NCBI RefSeq assembly: GCF_041468085.1
Contig: NZ_CP121017.1
Coordinates: 1,095,501-1,159,500 of the forward strand
Length of the DNA stretch: 64,000 nucleotides
From: Tistrella mobilis
Lineage (GTDB): Bacteria > Pseudomonadota > Alphaproteobacteria > Tistrellales > Tistrellaceae
Reading direction: 5' to 3'
Below the pieces are notes generated by a model. That model was not told where the DNA came from. It saw nothing but the letters and a program-made list of their open reading frames with translations, and did not search any database. The position numbers were made by a program, and so were the translations under genes. This document shows, in pieces, positions 50,073 through 59,047 of this stretch (its first letter is position 1; each line of letters starts with the position of its first letter).

Positions 50073-50828
50073 TCAGACGTGCTGCCCGCCATTGATGTGG
50101 ATTTCGGCGCCGTTGATGTAGGAGGCTTCGGGCGAGCACAGGAACATGATGGTGCGGGCGACCTCCTTGGGATCGCCCAGGCGCTGCATCGGGATCTGGG
50201 TGCGGACGATGTCTTCGGTGCCGGGGGAGAGGATCGAGGTGTCGATCTCGCCCGGGGCGATCGCATTCACCCGGACGCCGAAGCGGCCGAAATCGAAGGC
50301 CTGTTCGCGGGTGAGCGTGGCCAGCGCCGCCTTGGAACAGGCATAGGCGACACCCGCGAAGGGGTGCACGCGCGAGCCGGCGATCGAGGTGACGTTGACG
50401 ATAGTGCCGCCGGTGGCCTTCAGTTCCGGCAGCAGGTTGCGCGAGAGCAGCGCCGCCGAGAACAGGTTGACGTTGAATACCGCCGCCCAGGTGGCATAGT
50501 CGGTATCGGCCACCCCCATCCGTGCGCCGCCCGGCCGCTTGGGCGAGATGGCGGCGTTGTTGACCAGCGCGTTCAGCCCGCCGCCGCCAAGTCTGCGGCG
50601 GACATCGGCGGCGATCGCCTCGAAGGCGTCAGGATCGGCAAGGTCGCCCTGGATATGGTTTTCCCGGCCGCCCGGCCAGGGGCATTCGGGATCGAAGGGC
50701 GCGCGCGAGAGGGTAAGTACCCGCCAGCCATGCTGGTAGAAAAGTTTCACCGTGGCATGACCGATGCCCCGGCTGGCGCCGGTCAGCAGCATGGTCTTGC
50801 GGGTGGCGGGCGAATCCTGGTCCTGCAT
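50073..50828 (-). CDS. Short-chain dehydrogenase/reductase (SDR)
   Basis: Classical NAD(P)-dependent SDR of 251 residues. Cofactor motif [16 protein letters not shown], catalytic Ser in [13 protein letters not shown] and YACSK (Tyr/Lys pair), and the C-terminal [15 protein letters not shown]. All catalytic residues are present. The ATG at 50828 follows a weak ribosome site; the long upstream frame is antisense to trmO. It is monocistronic and divergent from trmO. Substrate unknown. Confidence 0.9.
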   Translation of the reverse strand: MQDQDSPATRKTMLLTGASRGIGHATVKLFYQHGWRVLTLSRAPFDPECPWPGGRENHIQGDLADPDAFEAIAADVRRRLGGGGLNALVNNAAISPKRPGGARMGVADTDYATWAAVFNVNLFSAALLSRNLLPELKATGGTIVNVTSIAGSRVHPFAGVAYACSKAALATLTREQAFDFGRFGVRVNAIAPGEIDTSILSPGTEDIVRTQIPMQRLGDPKEVARTIMFLCSPEASYINGAEIHINGGQHV

Positions 50829-50987
50829 CTCAAACCTGTCGCTGTCTCGATGTCCGGAACCGGACCATGGGGCGCTTCCGCCAGATGGGGGGAAAGCCGG
50901 CTGATTCAACCCGTGCCGCGGGCGCTTTGCAATCGAGAACCATCCGCGCATCATCGCAAGCACCCGCCATCGATCGGAGAGGCCCTG

Positions 50988-51491
50988 ATGGATACCGAAC
51001 TGCGCCCGCATGAAGAGACGGTCACCGCGCCCGAGCCCGGTGATGCCGGGCTGGTCTTCATCGGCCGGATCCGCACGCCCTGGACCGGCCGGGGCGAGTG
51101 TCCGCGCCAGGGCCGGGCGGGGGAGGGTCCGATCTGCCGGGTGGAGATCGATCCGCTCTGGGCGCCGGCGCTGGCCGGGCTCGATGAGTTCGGGCGGCTT
51201 GAACTGCTCTACTGGCTCGATCGGGCGCGGCGGGATCTGGTGGTGCAGAATCCCGGCCATAGCGGGGCGACGCGCGGCACCTTTTCGATCCGCTCTCCCA
51301 ACCGGCCCAACCCGATCGGCACGGCCGAGGTGACGCTGGAGGGGCGCGAGGGCTGCACGCTTCTGGTCCGCGGCCTGGACTGCCTGGACGGCACGCCGCT
51401 GCTCGACGTCAAGCCGGCCCGCCGCCAGCTGGCCGTGATCGACGAGACCGGGACGGCCGGCGGGCCGCGTCATTGCGTGAAGGGGGGATAA
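50988..51491 (+). CDS. trmO: TrmO-type tRNA (t6A37-N6) methyltransferase
   Basis: Protein of 167 residues of the UPF0066/TrmO fold, which uses S-adenosylmethionine to methylate t6A37 of tRNA-Thr to m6t6A. Motifs are FIGRIRTPW...ECPRQG near the start, [18 protein letters not shown], and the signature [20 protein letters not shown], then [20 protein letters not shown] 50988 follows GGAGAG. It is single-domain, without the C-terminal extension of the E. coli protein. Confidence 0.9.
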   Translation: MDTELRPHEETVTAPEPGDAGLVFIGRIRTPWTGRGECPRQGRAGEGPICRVEIDPLWAPALAGLDEFGRLELLYWLDRARRDLVVQNPGHSGATRGTFSIRSPNRPNPIGTAEVTLEGREGCTLLVRGLDCLDGTPLLDVKPARRQLAVIDETGTAGGPRHCVKGG

Positions 51492-51503
51492 GGCAGACGC
51501 GGA

Positions 51504-52667
51504 TCAACCCATGGCGCGGATGCGCGCGATCCGGTCATCGATCGAGGGATGGGTGGAGAACAGCCCGGCCCGACGCCGACGGCGGCCGCTTTCGCCCGGC
51601 CCGTCCAGCGGGTTGACGATCCAGAGTGCTTCGAGCGCCCGGGCGGAGGTCGGGGCGTCGCGGCCGGTGGCGGCCGCCGCCTCGTCGAGCCGCATCAGCG
51701 CGCCGATCATCGCCTTGGGATTGCGGGTGAGCTTCACCGCCGTGGCATCGGCCAGATATTCGCGCTGCCGCGACAGCGCGAACTGCATCGCCTGGGCCGC
51801 GACGGGGGCGAGGATGGCAACCACCATCAGCAGCAGCGCCACCAGCGCCAGGGCATTGCCGCCATTGCGGTCGCTGCCGCGGCGGGAGCCGCCGCCGAAA
51901 TAGGCCAGTCTGCGGGCCATCGCCGCCACGATCACGATCAGCCCGACCATCACCGACACCACGACCATATAGCGGCTGTCGCCATTGGCGAGATGGCCGG
52001 TCTCGTGCGCCACCACCGCCTGCAGCTCGTCGCGGCTGAGCCGGTTCAGAAGCCCGCGGGTGACCGCGATCGTGCCTTTTTCGGGGCTGAGCCCGGCGGC
52101 GAAGGCATTGGGCATCTCGGTCTCGATCACCATCACCCGCGGCTTGGGCAGGCCGGCGGCGATGGCCATTTCCTCGACCACATTGTGCAGCCGGCGATCG
52201 GCGACCGGGTCGGCCTCGCGCGCGCCGGCAATGCCGAGCGCCATCCGGTCGCCGGTGGTCAGCGCCAGCGTGGACCAGAGCCCGCCCGCCACCGCCATCA
52301 CCGCCGCCCCCACCGCGCCGCCGCCCGAGAGCAGCAGGGCGAGCGTGCCGGTACTTTCCGGGGCATAGGGTGGGGCGACCCACCAGCCCACCAGATAGCC
52401 GAGCGCCATGCCGAACAAGGTGAGGCCCAGGCAGATCGCCAGGCTCTTGCGGCGGTTGGCGCGGATGGCGCCGGCGAAATCGGTGCGGTCGATCCGGATG
52501 CCCTCGACCGGTTCCGGCCGGTCCTCGGTCTCGCGGATCGGATCGGGTGCCGGATCGGGCATGGTGCCCTCGTCGGGCACCGGGTCGGTACCGGTGTCCC
52601 AGGGGCCCCGACGCGCCCAGGGGGAGGCCTGCCTCTGCCAGGGCCGCCAGCCTTTGCCGCGGGCCAT
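51504..52667 (-). CDS. M48-family membrane metallopeptidase (HtpX-like)
   Basis: Membrane protease of 387 residues. Two N-terminal helices (LAICLGLTLFGMALGYLVGWWV and GAAVMAVAGGLWSTLAL) come first. The zinc site is AVVAHETGHLANGD (HExxH), with the third ligand Glu in LSRQREYLADATAV. The C-terminal THPSIDDRIARIRAMG ending is typical of HtpX relatives. A Pro/Asp-rich cytoplasmic leader of about 55 residues precedes the first helix. Start ATG 52667 lies four bases after the lemA stop, so both are in one operon, a common LemA/M48 pairing. It acts in membrane-protein quality control. Confidence 0.92.
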   Translation of the reverse strand: MARGKGWRPWQRQASPWARRGPWDTGTDPVPDEGTMPDPAPDPIRETEDRPEPVEGIRIDRTDFAGAIRANRRKSLAICLGLTLFGMALGYLVGWWVAPPYAPESTGTLALLLSGGGAVGAAVMAVAGGLWSTLALTTGDRMALGIAGAREADPVADRRLHNVVEEMAIAAGLPKPRVMVIETEMPNAFAAGLSPEKGTIAVTRGLLNRLSRDELQAVVAHETGHLANGDSRYMVVVSVMVGLIVIVAAMARRLAYFGGGSRRGSDRNGGNALALVALLLMVVAILAPVAAQAMQFALSRQREYLADATAVKLTRNPKAMIGALMRLDEAAAATGRDAPTSARALEALWIVNPLDGPGESGRRRRRAGLFSTHPSIDDRIARIRAMG

Positions 52668-52671
52668 GGGA

Positions 52672-53253
52672 TCAGCGCAGCGACACGGTCGGCACCGCCG
52701 TTTCGGCGGCATCGACCTGGAAGAATTCCTCGGTCCGGAAGCCGAACATGCCGGCGATCAGGTTCGAGGGGAACATCTGCACCCGGTCGTTATAGGACTG
52801 GATGCTGTCGTTATAATGCTGGCGGGCGAAGGCGATACGGTTCTCGGTGGAGCGCAGCTCTTCGGTCAGCTCCGACACATGGGTGCCCGAGCGGATTTCG
52901 GGATAGGCTTCGACCACGGCGAGCAGCCGGCCGAGCCCGGCGCCCAGTTCGCGTTCCGCCGCCAGCGCCTGGGCGCGATCGGCGGCACTGCCGCCCTGTT
53001 CCGCCCGCTGCGTTGCGGCGACCGCCTTGCCGCGCGCGGCGACCACCGCTTCCAGGGTCTCGCGCTCGAAGGCCATGGCATCGCGCACCGCGGCGACCAG
53101 GTTCGGCACCAGATCATGCCGGCGCTTCAGCTGCACCGAGATCTGGGCAAAGGCATTGCGCACCCCGTTCCGCCGCCCGACCAGGCCGTTATAGGTGGCG
53201 ATGGCATAAAGCGCCACCAGCGCCACGATGCCGAGGATGATCCAGATTTCCAT
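52672..53253 (-). CDS. lemA: LemA family protein
   Basis: Protein of 193 residues with one N-terminal membrane helix (IWIILGIVALVALYAIATYN) and a helical-bundle LemA domain. Motifs are GRRNGVRNAFAQISVQLKRRHDLVPNLV, YPEIRSGTHVSELTEELRSTENRI and AFARQHYNDSIQSYNDRVQMFPSNLIAGMFGF. All are full length. ATG 53253 matches the family start. It is co-transcribed with the M48 protease; the pair probably forms a membrane-associated complex. Confidence 0.92.
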   Translation of the reverse strand: MEIWIILGIVALVALYAIATYNGLVGRRNGVRNAFAQISVQLKRRHDLVPNLVAAVRDAMAFERETLEAVVAARGKAVAATQRAEQGGSAADRAQALAAERELGAGLGRLLAVVEAYPEIRSGTHVSELTEELRSTENRIAFARQHYNDSIQSYNDRVQMFPSNLIAGMFGFRTEEFFQVDAAETAVPTVSLR

Positions 53254-53373
53254 CCGCCTGCGCCTTCTCTCGTCTGCGCCAGAACCGCCGCCCAGACTAT
53301 GCCGCCGCAGGGCGGCGGGCAATTGCCGCGGGTGGATGACACATGATGATCATCCGGCCCCGCATTCTTGTCC

Positions 53374-53871
53374 TCATTTCTCCGGCCACGGCATGATCGG
53401 CACGGTGGAGATGGCGTTCTTGGGCGAGCCGTCGACCAGTTCGTCGGAATAGGTCAGGTAGACCAGGGTGTTGTTGGGCTCGTCGTGGAAGCGGACGACC
53501 TGGAGGCGCTTGAACAGCCAGGAACGGCTTTCGCGGAAGACGTCTTCGCCCTCTTTCAGCTTTTCGCGGATGGTGATCGGGCCGACCTGGCGGCAGGCGA
53601 TCGAGGCGTCGGAGGTGTCTTCGGCCAGGCCCACGGCGCCCTTCAGCCCGCCGGTCTTGGCGCGGCTGACATGGCAGACCACGCCGTCGACCTTGGGGTC
53701 GCGGAAGCTGTCGATGCAGATCTTGTTGTTGGGGCCGATCAGCTTGAAGGTGGTGCTGACGCAGCCGACCTCTTCGGCCTTGGCCGGCGCGGGCGCGAGG
53801 GCGAGCGTCGCACCGATCAGGCAGGTGGCGCCGGCAAGGCCGGCGAGCAGCAGGGGGCGGGAGGAGGACAT
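53374..53871 (-). CDS. creA: CreA family protein
   Basis: Exported protein of 165 residues. It has a signal peptide (about 1-32, ending PAKAEE), then the CreA pattern [42 protein letters not shown] and [10 protein letters not shown]. Four mature cysteines could form disulfides. The C-terminus has [38 protein letters not shown]. Function unknown; no creB/C/D genes nearby. ATG 53871. Confidence 0.92.
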   Translation of the reverse strand: MSSSRPLLLAGLAGATCLIGATLALAPAPAKAEEVGCVSTTFKLIGPNNKICIDSFRDPKVDGVVCHVSRAKTGGLKGAVGLAEDTSDASIACRQVGPITIREKLKEGEDVFRESRSWLFKRLQVVRFHDEPNNTLVYLTYSDELVDGSPKNAISTVPIMPWPEK

Positions 53872-53965
53872 GGCGGGTGGGGCCTTCCGGAGGAGGGACG
53901 GGAACGCCCCGATCCTGCCTTGAACCCCGCCCGCTGGTCCAGGTCTCAACCCGTCCTGTCTGGTT

Positions 53966-54739
53966 TCATTGCGCGGTCCAGCCGCCGTCGATGACGAGCG
54001 CCGTGCCGGTGGCATAGGACGAGCGGTCCGAGGCCAGAAAGACCACGGCATCGGCAATCTCGCGCGGCTCGCCCAGCCGCCGCATCGGCGTCACCGCCGT
54101 CATCCGCCGGTCGAAGCGGTCGCCGCCCAGCCTGTCGGCGATCTGCCCGGTCATCGGCGTGCGGACATAGCCGGGATGGACCGAATTCACCCGGATCGCA
54201 TAGCCCAGATGCGCGCATTCCAGCGCCGCGCATTTGGTCAGCATATGCACCCCGGCCTTGCTGGCATTATAGGCGCCGGTGATCGGCATGCCGATCATGG
54301 CAGCGACCGAGGAGACGTTCACGATGGCGCCGCCCCGGTCCTTCATTGCCCGGATGCCGTGCTTCACCCCCAGGAACACGCCGTCGAGATTGACCGTCAT
54401 CACCCGCCGCCATTCGGTCAGGCTGGTGTCTTCCAGCCGGCAGAGTTCGGGCAGCACGCCGGCATTGTTGACCAGCACGGTCATCGGGCCGAAACGCTCC
54501 GCCACGGCCGCCGTCGCCGCTTCCCAGCCAGCCTCGTCGGTCACGTCCTGGGGCAGGGCGGCCACCCGGCCCGGATGGTGTTCGGCCAGCTCTGCCGCAA
54601 GCAGATCGAGCCGGCCTGCATCGAGATCGGTGATCATCACCCGGGCGCCCTCGTCGAGCATGGCGCGGGCGGTGGCGGCACCGATGCCCGAGGCGGCACC
54701 GGTGAGCAGAACGGTCTTGCCGTCGAGCAGTGTGGTCAC
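53966..54739 (-). CDS. Short-chain dehydrogenase/reductase (SDR), GTG start
   Basis: Classical SDR of 257 residues: TGAASGIG cofactor loop, ITDLDAGR (NAD-type acidic residue after strand 2), [17 protein letters not shown] (catalytic Ser) and YNASKAG (Tyr/Lys), ending [16 protein letters not shown] read the start as GTG 54739 because GAGAGGAAG lies seven bases upstream. No in-frame ATG lies near. It overlaps the end of the GST gene by GTGA, so the two are translationally coupled, which suggests a shared detoxification or catabolic step. Confidence 0.9.
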   Translation of the reverse strand: MTTLLDGKTVLLTGAASGIGAATARAMLDEGARVMITDLDAGRLDLLAAELAEHHPGRVAALPQDVTDEAGWEAATAAVAERFGPMTVLVNNAGVLPELCRLEDTSLTEWRRVMTVNLDGVFLGVKHGIRAMKDRGGAIVNVSSVAAMIGMPITGAYNASKAGVHMLTKCAALECAHLGYAIRVNSVHPGYVRTPMTGQIADRLGGDRFDRRMTAVTPMRRLGEPREIADAVVFLASDRSSYATGTALVIDGGWTAQ

Positions 54740-55737
54740 CGGCAGGCTTCCTCTCCGACAGGGTCTTCCAGGGGCGCAGAGGCGATCTGGCTTCCGTGCC
54801 CTGCCGGGCGGAGCACATAGCCCTGGCGGGGCAGATGGACCATCACCTCGCCGACGGCGGGGTGAATGCGGCGCAGGCTGATCCGGCCGGCATCGGCGCG
54901 GACCAGTTCGCCGGTCACGGGTTCGGTGACATAGCCTTCGGGGCGGACCTCGACCAGGCTGCCCGGCGCCGGGGCCGCCCCGTCGGCCGAGGCGAGCAGC
55001 GGATCCGGATAGGCCGCGGCGGCGGCATCCAGCGCCTGTTCGGCCGTGAACGGGCTTTCCCGGCCATGGCCGAGGGCGGCGACACGCCCCATCCAGGCGC
55101 GGATGGCGGGGTAGAGGTCGAGCGCGGTGCCGCAGCGGATCGGCAGAGCGTCGAGGAACCAGAGGCCGTGATAGACCGCAAGATCGGCCAGACCCGGCCG
55201 CTTGCCGCCCAGCAGGAATGCCCGGCCGTCGCCCAGCATCTGGTCCACCCGGCGGATCTCGCCCAGCGCCTGCCCAAGGCTGTCGCGCGCCACCTGCTGC
55301 AGCCGGGCCAGCGACGGCTCGGGCTTGCCGCGCAGCGCCGCCCGGTCGGCATTCAACCCCGGCTCGGTGCGTTCGGCATTGACCCCGGTGATGTAACGGG
55401 CGAGCGGCCAGAACAGATCGCGCTCCGCCCAGGCCTCCACCACCCCGGCGAGGCCCTGTTCGGCCAGGCTGGCGAAGAGCGGCGGCGTCGGAAAGCGGCG
55501 CTCCAGCTCGCGGGCGATCAGCCGGGTGTCGCAATAGACGTCGGCGCCGATCTGCATGACCGGCGTGAAGCGATAGCCGCCGGTCAGCGGCATCAGCTTC
55601 GGCTTGGGGTTGATCGCCGGCACGATCACCGACCGCCAGTCCAGCCCCTTCAGCCCGAAGATCAGCCGGATCTTCTCGGAAAAGGGCGAATAATCGTAAT
55701 GGTGCAGGATGATCGTGCTTGTATGAATTCCACTCAT
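54736..55737 (-). CDS. Glutathione S-transferase-like protein with extra C-terminal domain
   Basis: Protein of 333 residues. An N-terminal thioredoxin-like domain (about 10-85; LHHYDYSPFSEKIRLIFGLKGLDW, FTPVMQIGADVYCDTRLIARELERRF) is followed by an all-helical GST C-domain (about 95-235). An added segment of about 95 residues is rich in beta-type sequence (VEVRPEGYVTEPVTGELVRADAGRISLRR). The extra C-terminal part makes it longer than normal GSTs (about 210-230). ATG 55737 follows CAGGAG. It is directly coupled to the SDR. The IS110 element starts within about 80-240 bp upstream and may have separated the gene from its promoter. Confidence 0.85.
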   Translation of the reverse strand: MSGIHTSTIILHHYDYSPFSEKIRLIFGLKGLDWRSVIVPAINPKPKLMPLTGGYRFTPVMQIGADVYCDTRLIARELERRFPTPPLFASLAEQGLAGVVEAWAERDLFWPLARYITGVNAERTEPGLNADRAALRGKPEPSLARLQQVARDSLGQALGEIRRVDQMLGDGRAFLLGGKRPGLADLAVYHGLWFLDALPIRCGTALDLYPAIRAWMGRVAALGHGRESPFTAEQALDAAAAAYPDPLLASADGAAPAPGSLVEVRPEGYVTEPVTGELVRADAGRISLRRIHPAVGEVMVHLPRQGYVLRPAGHGSQIASAPLEDPVGEEACR

Positions 55738-55883
55738 CGGGCCGTCTCCTGGTAGGATGTTTGGCCTGATAGCCGGGAGAGGGTCGCCGCGTTGCGCTCG
55801 AAGGATGATCTTCGTGCATGAGATTGGCGCCCTCGCCCGGTGCTTTTTGCCCGAACGGTATCCGGCGGTGTCGTGGCGAGGGG

Positions 55884-55917
55884 GCGGATGACCGCCCCGA
55901 TCGGGGCGGTCATCCGC
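55884..55917. ncRNA. 34-bp perfect palindrome in the IS110 leader, candidate bridge-RNA stem
   Basis: GCGGATGACCGCCCCGA followed immediately by its reverse complement, 66 bp before the transposase start. IS110-group elements express a structured bridge (seek) RNA from this position. The palindrome could be one of its stems or a transposase-binding site. A loop-less 17-bp arm would need to open a few central bases to fold. No target or donor loop could be assigned. Confidence 0.4.
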
Positions 55918-55982
55918 GCATGGACAAGCAGGGGCACGAGCACCGGCTCCGAGGCTTCCGGCTCATCCGCACGGGAGGCGCC

Positions 55983-57152
55983 ATGCAATTCGTCGGCATC
56001 GACATCGCGTCGGAAACCCATGTCTTCGCCATCCTTGATGCGGACGGCACGGTCCTGGCCAAACCCAAGCCGTTCACCGAAGACGCGGCCGGGCACGGCG
56101 CGTTGCTGGCCGCGCTGGCCCCGCCGGGTGAGGCGCTGGTGGTCATGGAGGCGACCGGGCATTACTGGAAGAACCTGTTCGCCGTGCTGGCGGCCAAGGG
56201 CTACGAGGTCGCCCTGATCAACCCGCTGCGCACCCACCGCTTCCAGGGCGAGAGCCTGGAGCGCACCAAGACCGACGCCATCGACGCCCTCGGCCTGGCC
56301 CGCTTCGGGCGGGAAAAGCGCCCCTCCCCGACCCGGCTGGGCAGCCGGGCCAGCGAGGAGCTGCGCGAACTGGTTCGCCACCGCGACCGGCTGCGCCAGG
56401 ATTTCGACGACCGCGTCCGCCAGCTCCGCCGGCTGGTCGATCTCGGCTTCCCGGAATTCCGACGCTATGTCCGCACGCTCGACAGCATGCTGGCCACCGC
56501 CATCCTGGCGGAATACCCCACCGCCGAGGCCGTCGCCAAAGCCACGCCACGCCGGCTCGCCAAGCTGCGCTACGATGGCCGCCACGCCGTCGGAAGCGAA
56601 CTGGCCGACCAGATCATCGCCGCGGCCAAGCGCTCGGTCGGCCAGCACCACGGCCCCGCCTACCGCGTCCAGGTCCGCGACATCTGTCAGGATCTCGATC
56701 TGTGGCGCCGCCGCTTGGCCGACCGTGACGACGACATCACCCGTCTGCTCGACGAGCACGAGGTCGGCTCGCTGCTGACCTCCATCGACGGAATCGGTCC
56801 CAGCACCGCAGCACGCCTCATCGCCGAACTCGGCGATCCGGCCCGCTTCGACAGCCCCGCAGCCCTGGCAGCCTACGTCGGCGTCATCCCAGCCCTGCGC
56901 CACTCCGGAAAGCGCCGCCCCACCCGCGCCGGCATCACCCCGATCGGCAACGCGCGCCTGCGCACCGCCTTGTGGATGCCAACCCTCACCGCTGTCCGCC
57001 GAAACCCGTGGCTCAAAGCCTTCTACGACCGACTGCGCGCACAGGGAAAGCCACCAAAGCTCGCCCTCGTCGCCGCCATGCGAAAACTCCTCGTCGCCGT
57101 CTACGCCGTCGCCAAGGCTCGAAAACCCTTCGTGCCAAAGCTCGCCGACTGA
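55983..57152 (+). CDS. IS110-family transposase (DEDD recombinase)
   Basis: Transposase of 389 residues. The N-terminal RuvC-like DEDD domain has D7 (FVGIDIASETH), E56 (VVMEATGHYW), D98 and D101 (ERTKTDAIDALGLARF). A coiled-coil follows, then the C-terminal Tnp domain with a helix-hairpin-helix (SIDGIGPSTAARLIAELGD) and the conserved AYVGVIPALRHSGKRR...ITPIGNARLR, containing the family serine. All motifs are intact, so it may be active. ATG 55983 gives the family N-terminus MQFVGID. Composition does not differ visibly from the host genome. Confidence 0.95.
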   Translation: MQFVGIDIASETHVFAILDADGTVLAKPKPFTEDAAGHGALLAALAPPGEALVVMEATGHYWKNLFAVLAAKGYEVALINPLRTHRFQGESLERTKTDAIDALGLARFGREKRPSPTRLGSRASEELRELVRHRDRLRQDFDDRVRQLRRLVDLGFPEFRRYVRTLDSMLATAILAEYPTAEAVAKATPRRLAKLRYDGRHAVGSELADQIIAAAKRSVGQHHGPAYRVQVRDICQDLDLWRRRLADRDDDITRLLDEHEVGSLLTSIDGIGPSTAARLIAELGDPARFDSPAALAAYVGVIPALRHSGKRRPTRAGITPIGNARLRTALWMPTLTAVRRNPWLKAFYDRLRAQGKPPKLALVAAMRKLLVAVYAVAKARKPFVPKLAD

Positions 57153-57181
57153 AAAAAGCGCTTGCTCAGCGTGACGGTATC

Positions 57182-58849
57182 TCATGCGGCGCTCTCCCCG
57201 GCGATGGCGTCCCCGGCGGGCCGCGTCGTGTCGGCCTGAAGCTGCATCTCCAGCGTCTTGCGCTGGACCTTGCCGCTGGTGCTGCGCGGGAAGTCGTCGC
57301 GCGAGGCCATGAAGCGGATCTCACGCGGACATTTATAGGTGGCGAGCCCTGCCCGGCACCAGGCGGTCAGCTCGGCCGCCGTCACCGGGGGAGCATCGTC
57401 GTTGAGCGCCACGAAGGCGACCGGAACCTCGCCCCAGCGCTCGTCGGGGCGGCGCACGACCACGGCTTCGCCCACGGCCGGATGGGTCATCAGCACCCGC
57501 TCGATTTCGACCGGATAGATGTTCTCGGCCCCCGATTTGATCATGTATTTGGCCCGGTCGACGAAATCGAGCCGGCCATCGGGGCGTTCCACGAACATGT
57601 CGCCCATATGGAACCAGCCGCCGCGGAAATCCTTGGCATTCGTCGCGGCCGCATTCCAGTAGCCGCTGAAGACCGAGGGGCCGCGCACGGCGATCTCGCC
57701 CGCCATGCCCGGGGGCACGTCGCGGTCGTCCTCGTCGACCAGCCGCCAGAGATGCAGGCTGTTCGGGGCCTTGGCGAGGTCGGCCGGCGCCTCGCCCGGT
57801 GCGAAGCGGGTGCCGGCGGCCGGCAGCATGCCGGTTTCGGTGGAGCCGAAACTGTTCCAGTAGGGCGCTTCCAGCACGCCCGAAATCTCGGCGATCAGGG
57901 CCGGCGGCACCAGATCGGCCAGCGCGCCGACCATCTCGATCCGTGCCGGCCGCCAGTCTGGCCGGGCGGCCCGGCGGCTGCGGATCTCGGCGGCCACCCG
58001 CTCGATCATGCCCGGGATCAGCACCAGCCACCAGTGCGGCCCGGTCTCCACCAGATCGACCAGCCGCGGGATGTCGGCGCCGTCGACGACCACCACCCGG
58101 CCGCCGGTCATCAGCACATGCATCGCATGTTCGATCGAGACCATGTGGAACATCGGTGCCCAGGCGACGAAGACATGATCGGGTCTGAGCCCGAGTTCCC
58201 GGCGGCTGAGGGTGAACCGCGCCATTTCGGCCCGGGCGCTGATCATGGCGCCCTTGGGCAGGCCGGTGGTGCCGCTGGTGTAGAGGATCAGCAGCCCGTC
58301 CTCCTCATGCGCTTCGGCCTGGGCCTCGGCGCCCGGGATGGCGGTGGTCTCTTCGCCGTCGAGCGCCGCCTCCCAGTCGGGCCCGAAGACCAGCGGATCG
58401 AGGCCGAGCCGGAGCGCGGTGTCGCGGAAACGCGGTGAGGCGATCACCAGTCGTGGATCGACCAGGCCGACGCAGTGGCTGAGCTCACCGTCCGACAACC
58501 TCCAATTGAGGGCAGCCAGAATGATACCAGTGCGAGCGGCGGCGAAGGCCAGCACCACATAATCCAGCCGGTTTTCGGAGAGCACGGCCATCCGGTCGCC
58601 GCGGCCGAGGCCGCGCGCCGTCAGCAGACGGGCGGTGCGGTTCACCCGTGCGTCCAGACCGGCATAGTCCAGCACCTGGCCTTCTCCCTCGATCGCCGGC
58701 CGGTCGGGGAAGCGCGCCGCGATCTCCGCCAGATGCCCGCCCGGTGTACCGGGCAGCACCTCATGCGTTTTTGCTCCGGCATCCCGGATTGCCTGTGATA
58801 TATCAAGATCGTCTACAGGTTGGGTCTGGGGGCGCGGGTCGACCGTCAT
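57182..58849 (-). CDS. AMP-forming acyl-CoA synthetase
   Basis: Adenylate-forming ligase of 555 residues that activates a carboxylic acid with ATP and CoA. Motifs are ILYTSGTTGLPKGAM (P-loop), YWNSFGSTETGML (A5), GWFHMGDMF (A7), DRAKYMIKSGAENIYPVEIE (hinge) and RSTSGKVQRKTL (catalytic lysine near the end). The protein is full length; substrate not deducible. ATG 58849 follows GGAGAG. Its stop codon lies about 30 bp from the IS110 transposase stop and inside the small inverted repeat. It is divergent from a TetR regulator with an intervening palindrome, suggesting TetR control as in fatty-acid degradation. Confidence 0.93.
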   Translation of the reverse strand: MTVDPRPQTQPVDDLDISQAIRDAGAKTHEVLPGTPGGHLAEIAARFPDRPAIEGEGQVLDYAGLDARVNRTARLLTARGLGRGDRMAVLSENRLDYVVLAFAAARTGIILAALNWRLSDGELSHCVGLVDPRLVIASPRFRDTALRLGLDPLVFGPDWEAALDGEETTAIPGAEAQAEAHEEDGLLILYTSGTTGLPKGAMISARAEMARFTLSRRELGLRPDHVFVAWAPMFHMVSIEHAMHVLMTGGRVVVVDGADIPRLVDLVETGPHWWLVLIPGMIERVAAEIRSRRAARPDWRPARIEMVGALADLVPPALIAEISGVLEAPYWNSFGSTETGMLPAAGTRFAPGEAPADLAKAPNSLHLWRLVDEDDRDVPPGMAGEIAVRGPSVFSGYWNAAATNAKDFRGGWFHMGDMFVERPDGRLDFVDRAKYMIKSGAENIYPVEIERVLMTHPAVGEAVVVRRPDERWGEVPVAFVALNDDAPPVTAAELTAWCRAGLATYKCPREIRFMASRDDFPRSTSGKVQRKTLEMQLQADTTRPAGDAIAGESAA

Positions 58850-58979
58850 CTTTGCTCTCCGTCCGACGGGGGCGACCGGGCTGGCCGGCGGATGATCCGG
58901 CAAAGCTGCATGATGCGGCGTTCTCCGGATGGCCGATACGGGTGCGGACGTCATTCACCCGATGGTGGCCCCTTTAAAA

Positions 58980-58997
58980 AATGAGTATGGACTCATT
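58980..58997. promoter_or_regulatory. Palindrome between acyl-CoA synthetase and TetR gene
   Basis: AATGAGT-ATGG-ACTCATT in an AT-rich patch of the divergent promoter. The 7-bp arms and 18-bp span are typical of TetR operators; it is 130 bp before the synthetase start and 50 bp before the TetR start. Confidence 0.65.
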
Positions 58998-59047
58998 ACT
59001 TATCCACTGGCAAGTGCGTGCATGAGGGTGCATGCTCGCCACAGGAT

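Larger units (their letters stand above)
55816..57187 (+). mobile_element. IS110-family insertion element (ends uncertain)
   Basis: A single transposase gene with a leader of up to 245 bp and only about 30 bp after its stop is the IS110-group layout, in which the leader encodes the bridge RNA. I see no long terminal repeats or target duplication. A 9-bp inverted match GCATGAGAT (55816-55824) / ATCTCATGC (57179-57187) flanks the gene and is used here as provisional limits. Its right copy overlaps the stop codon of the acyl-CoA synthetase gene. Confidence 0.6.
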
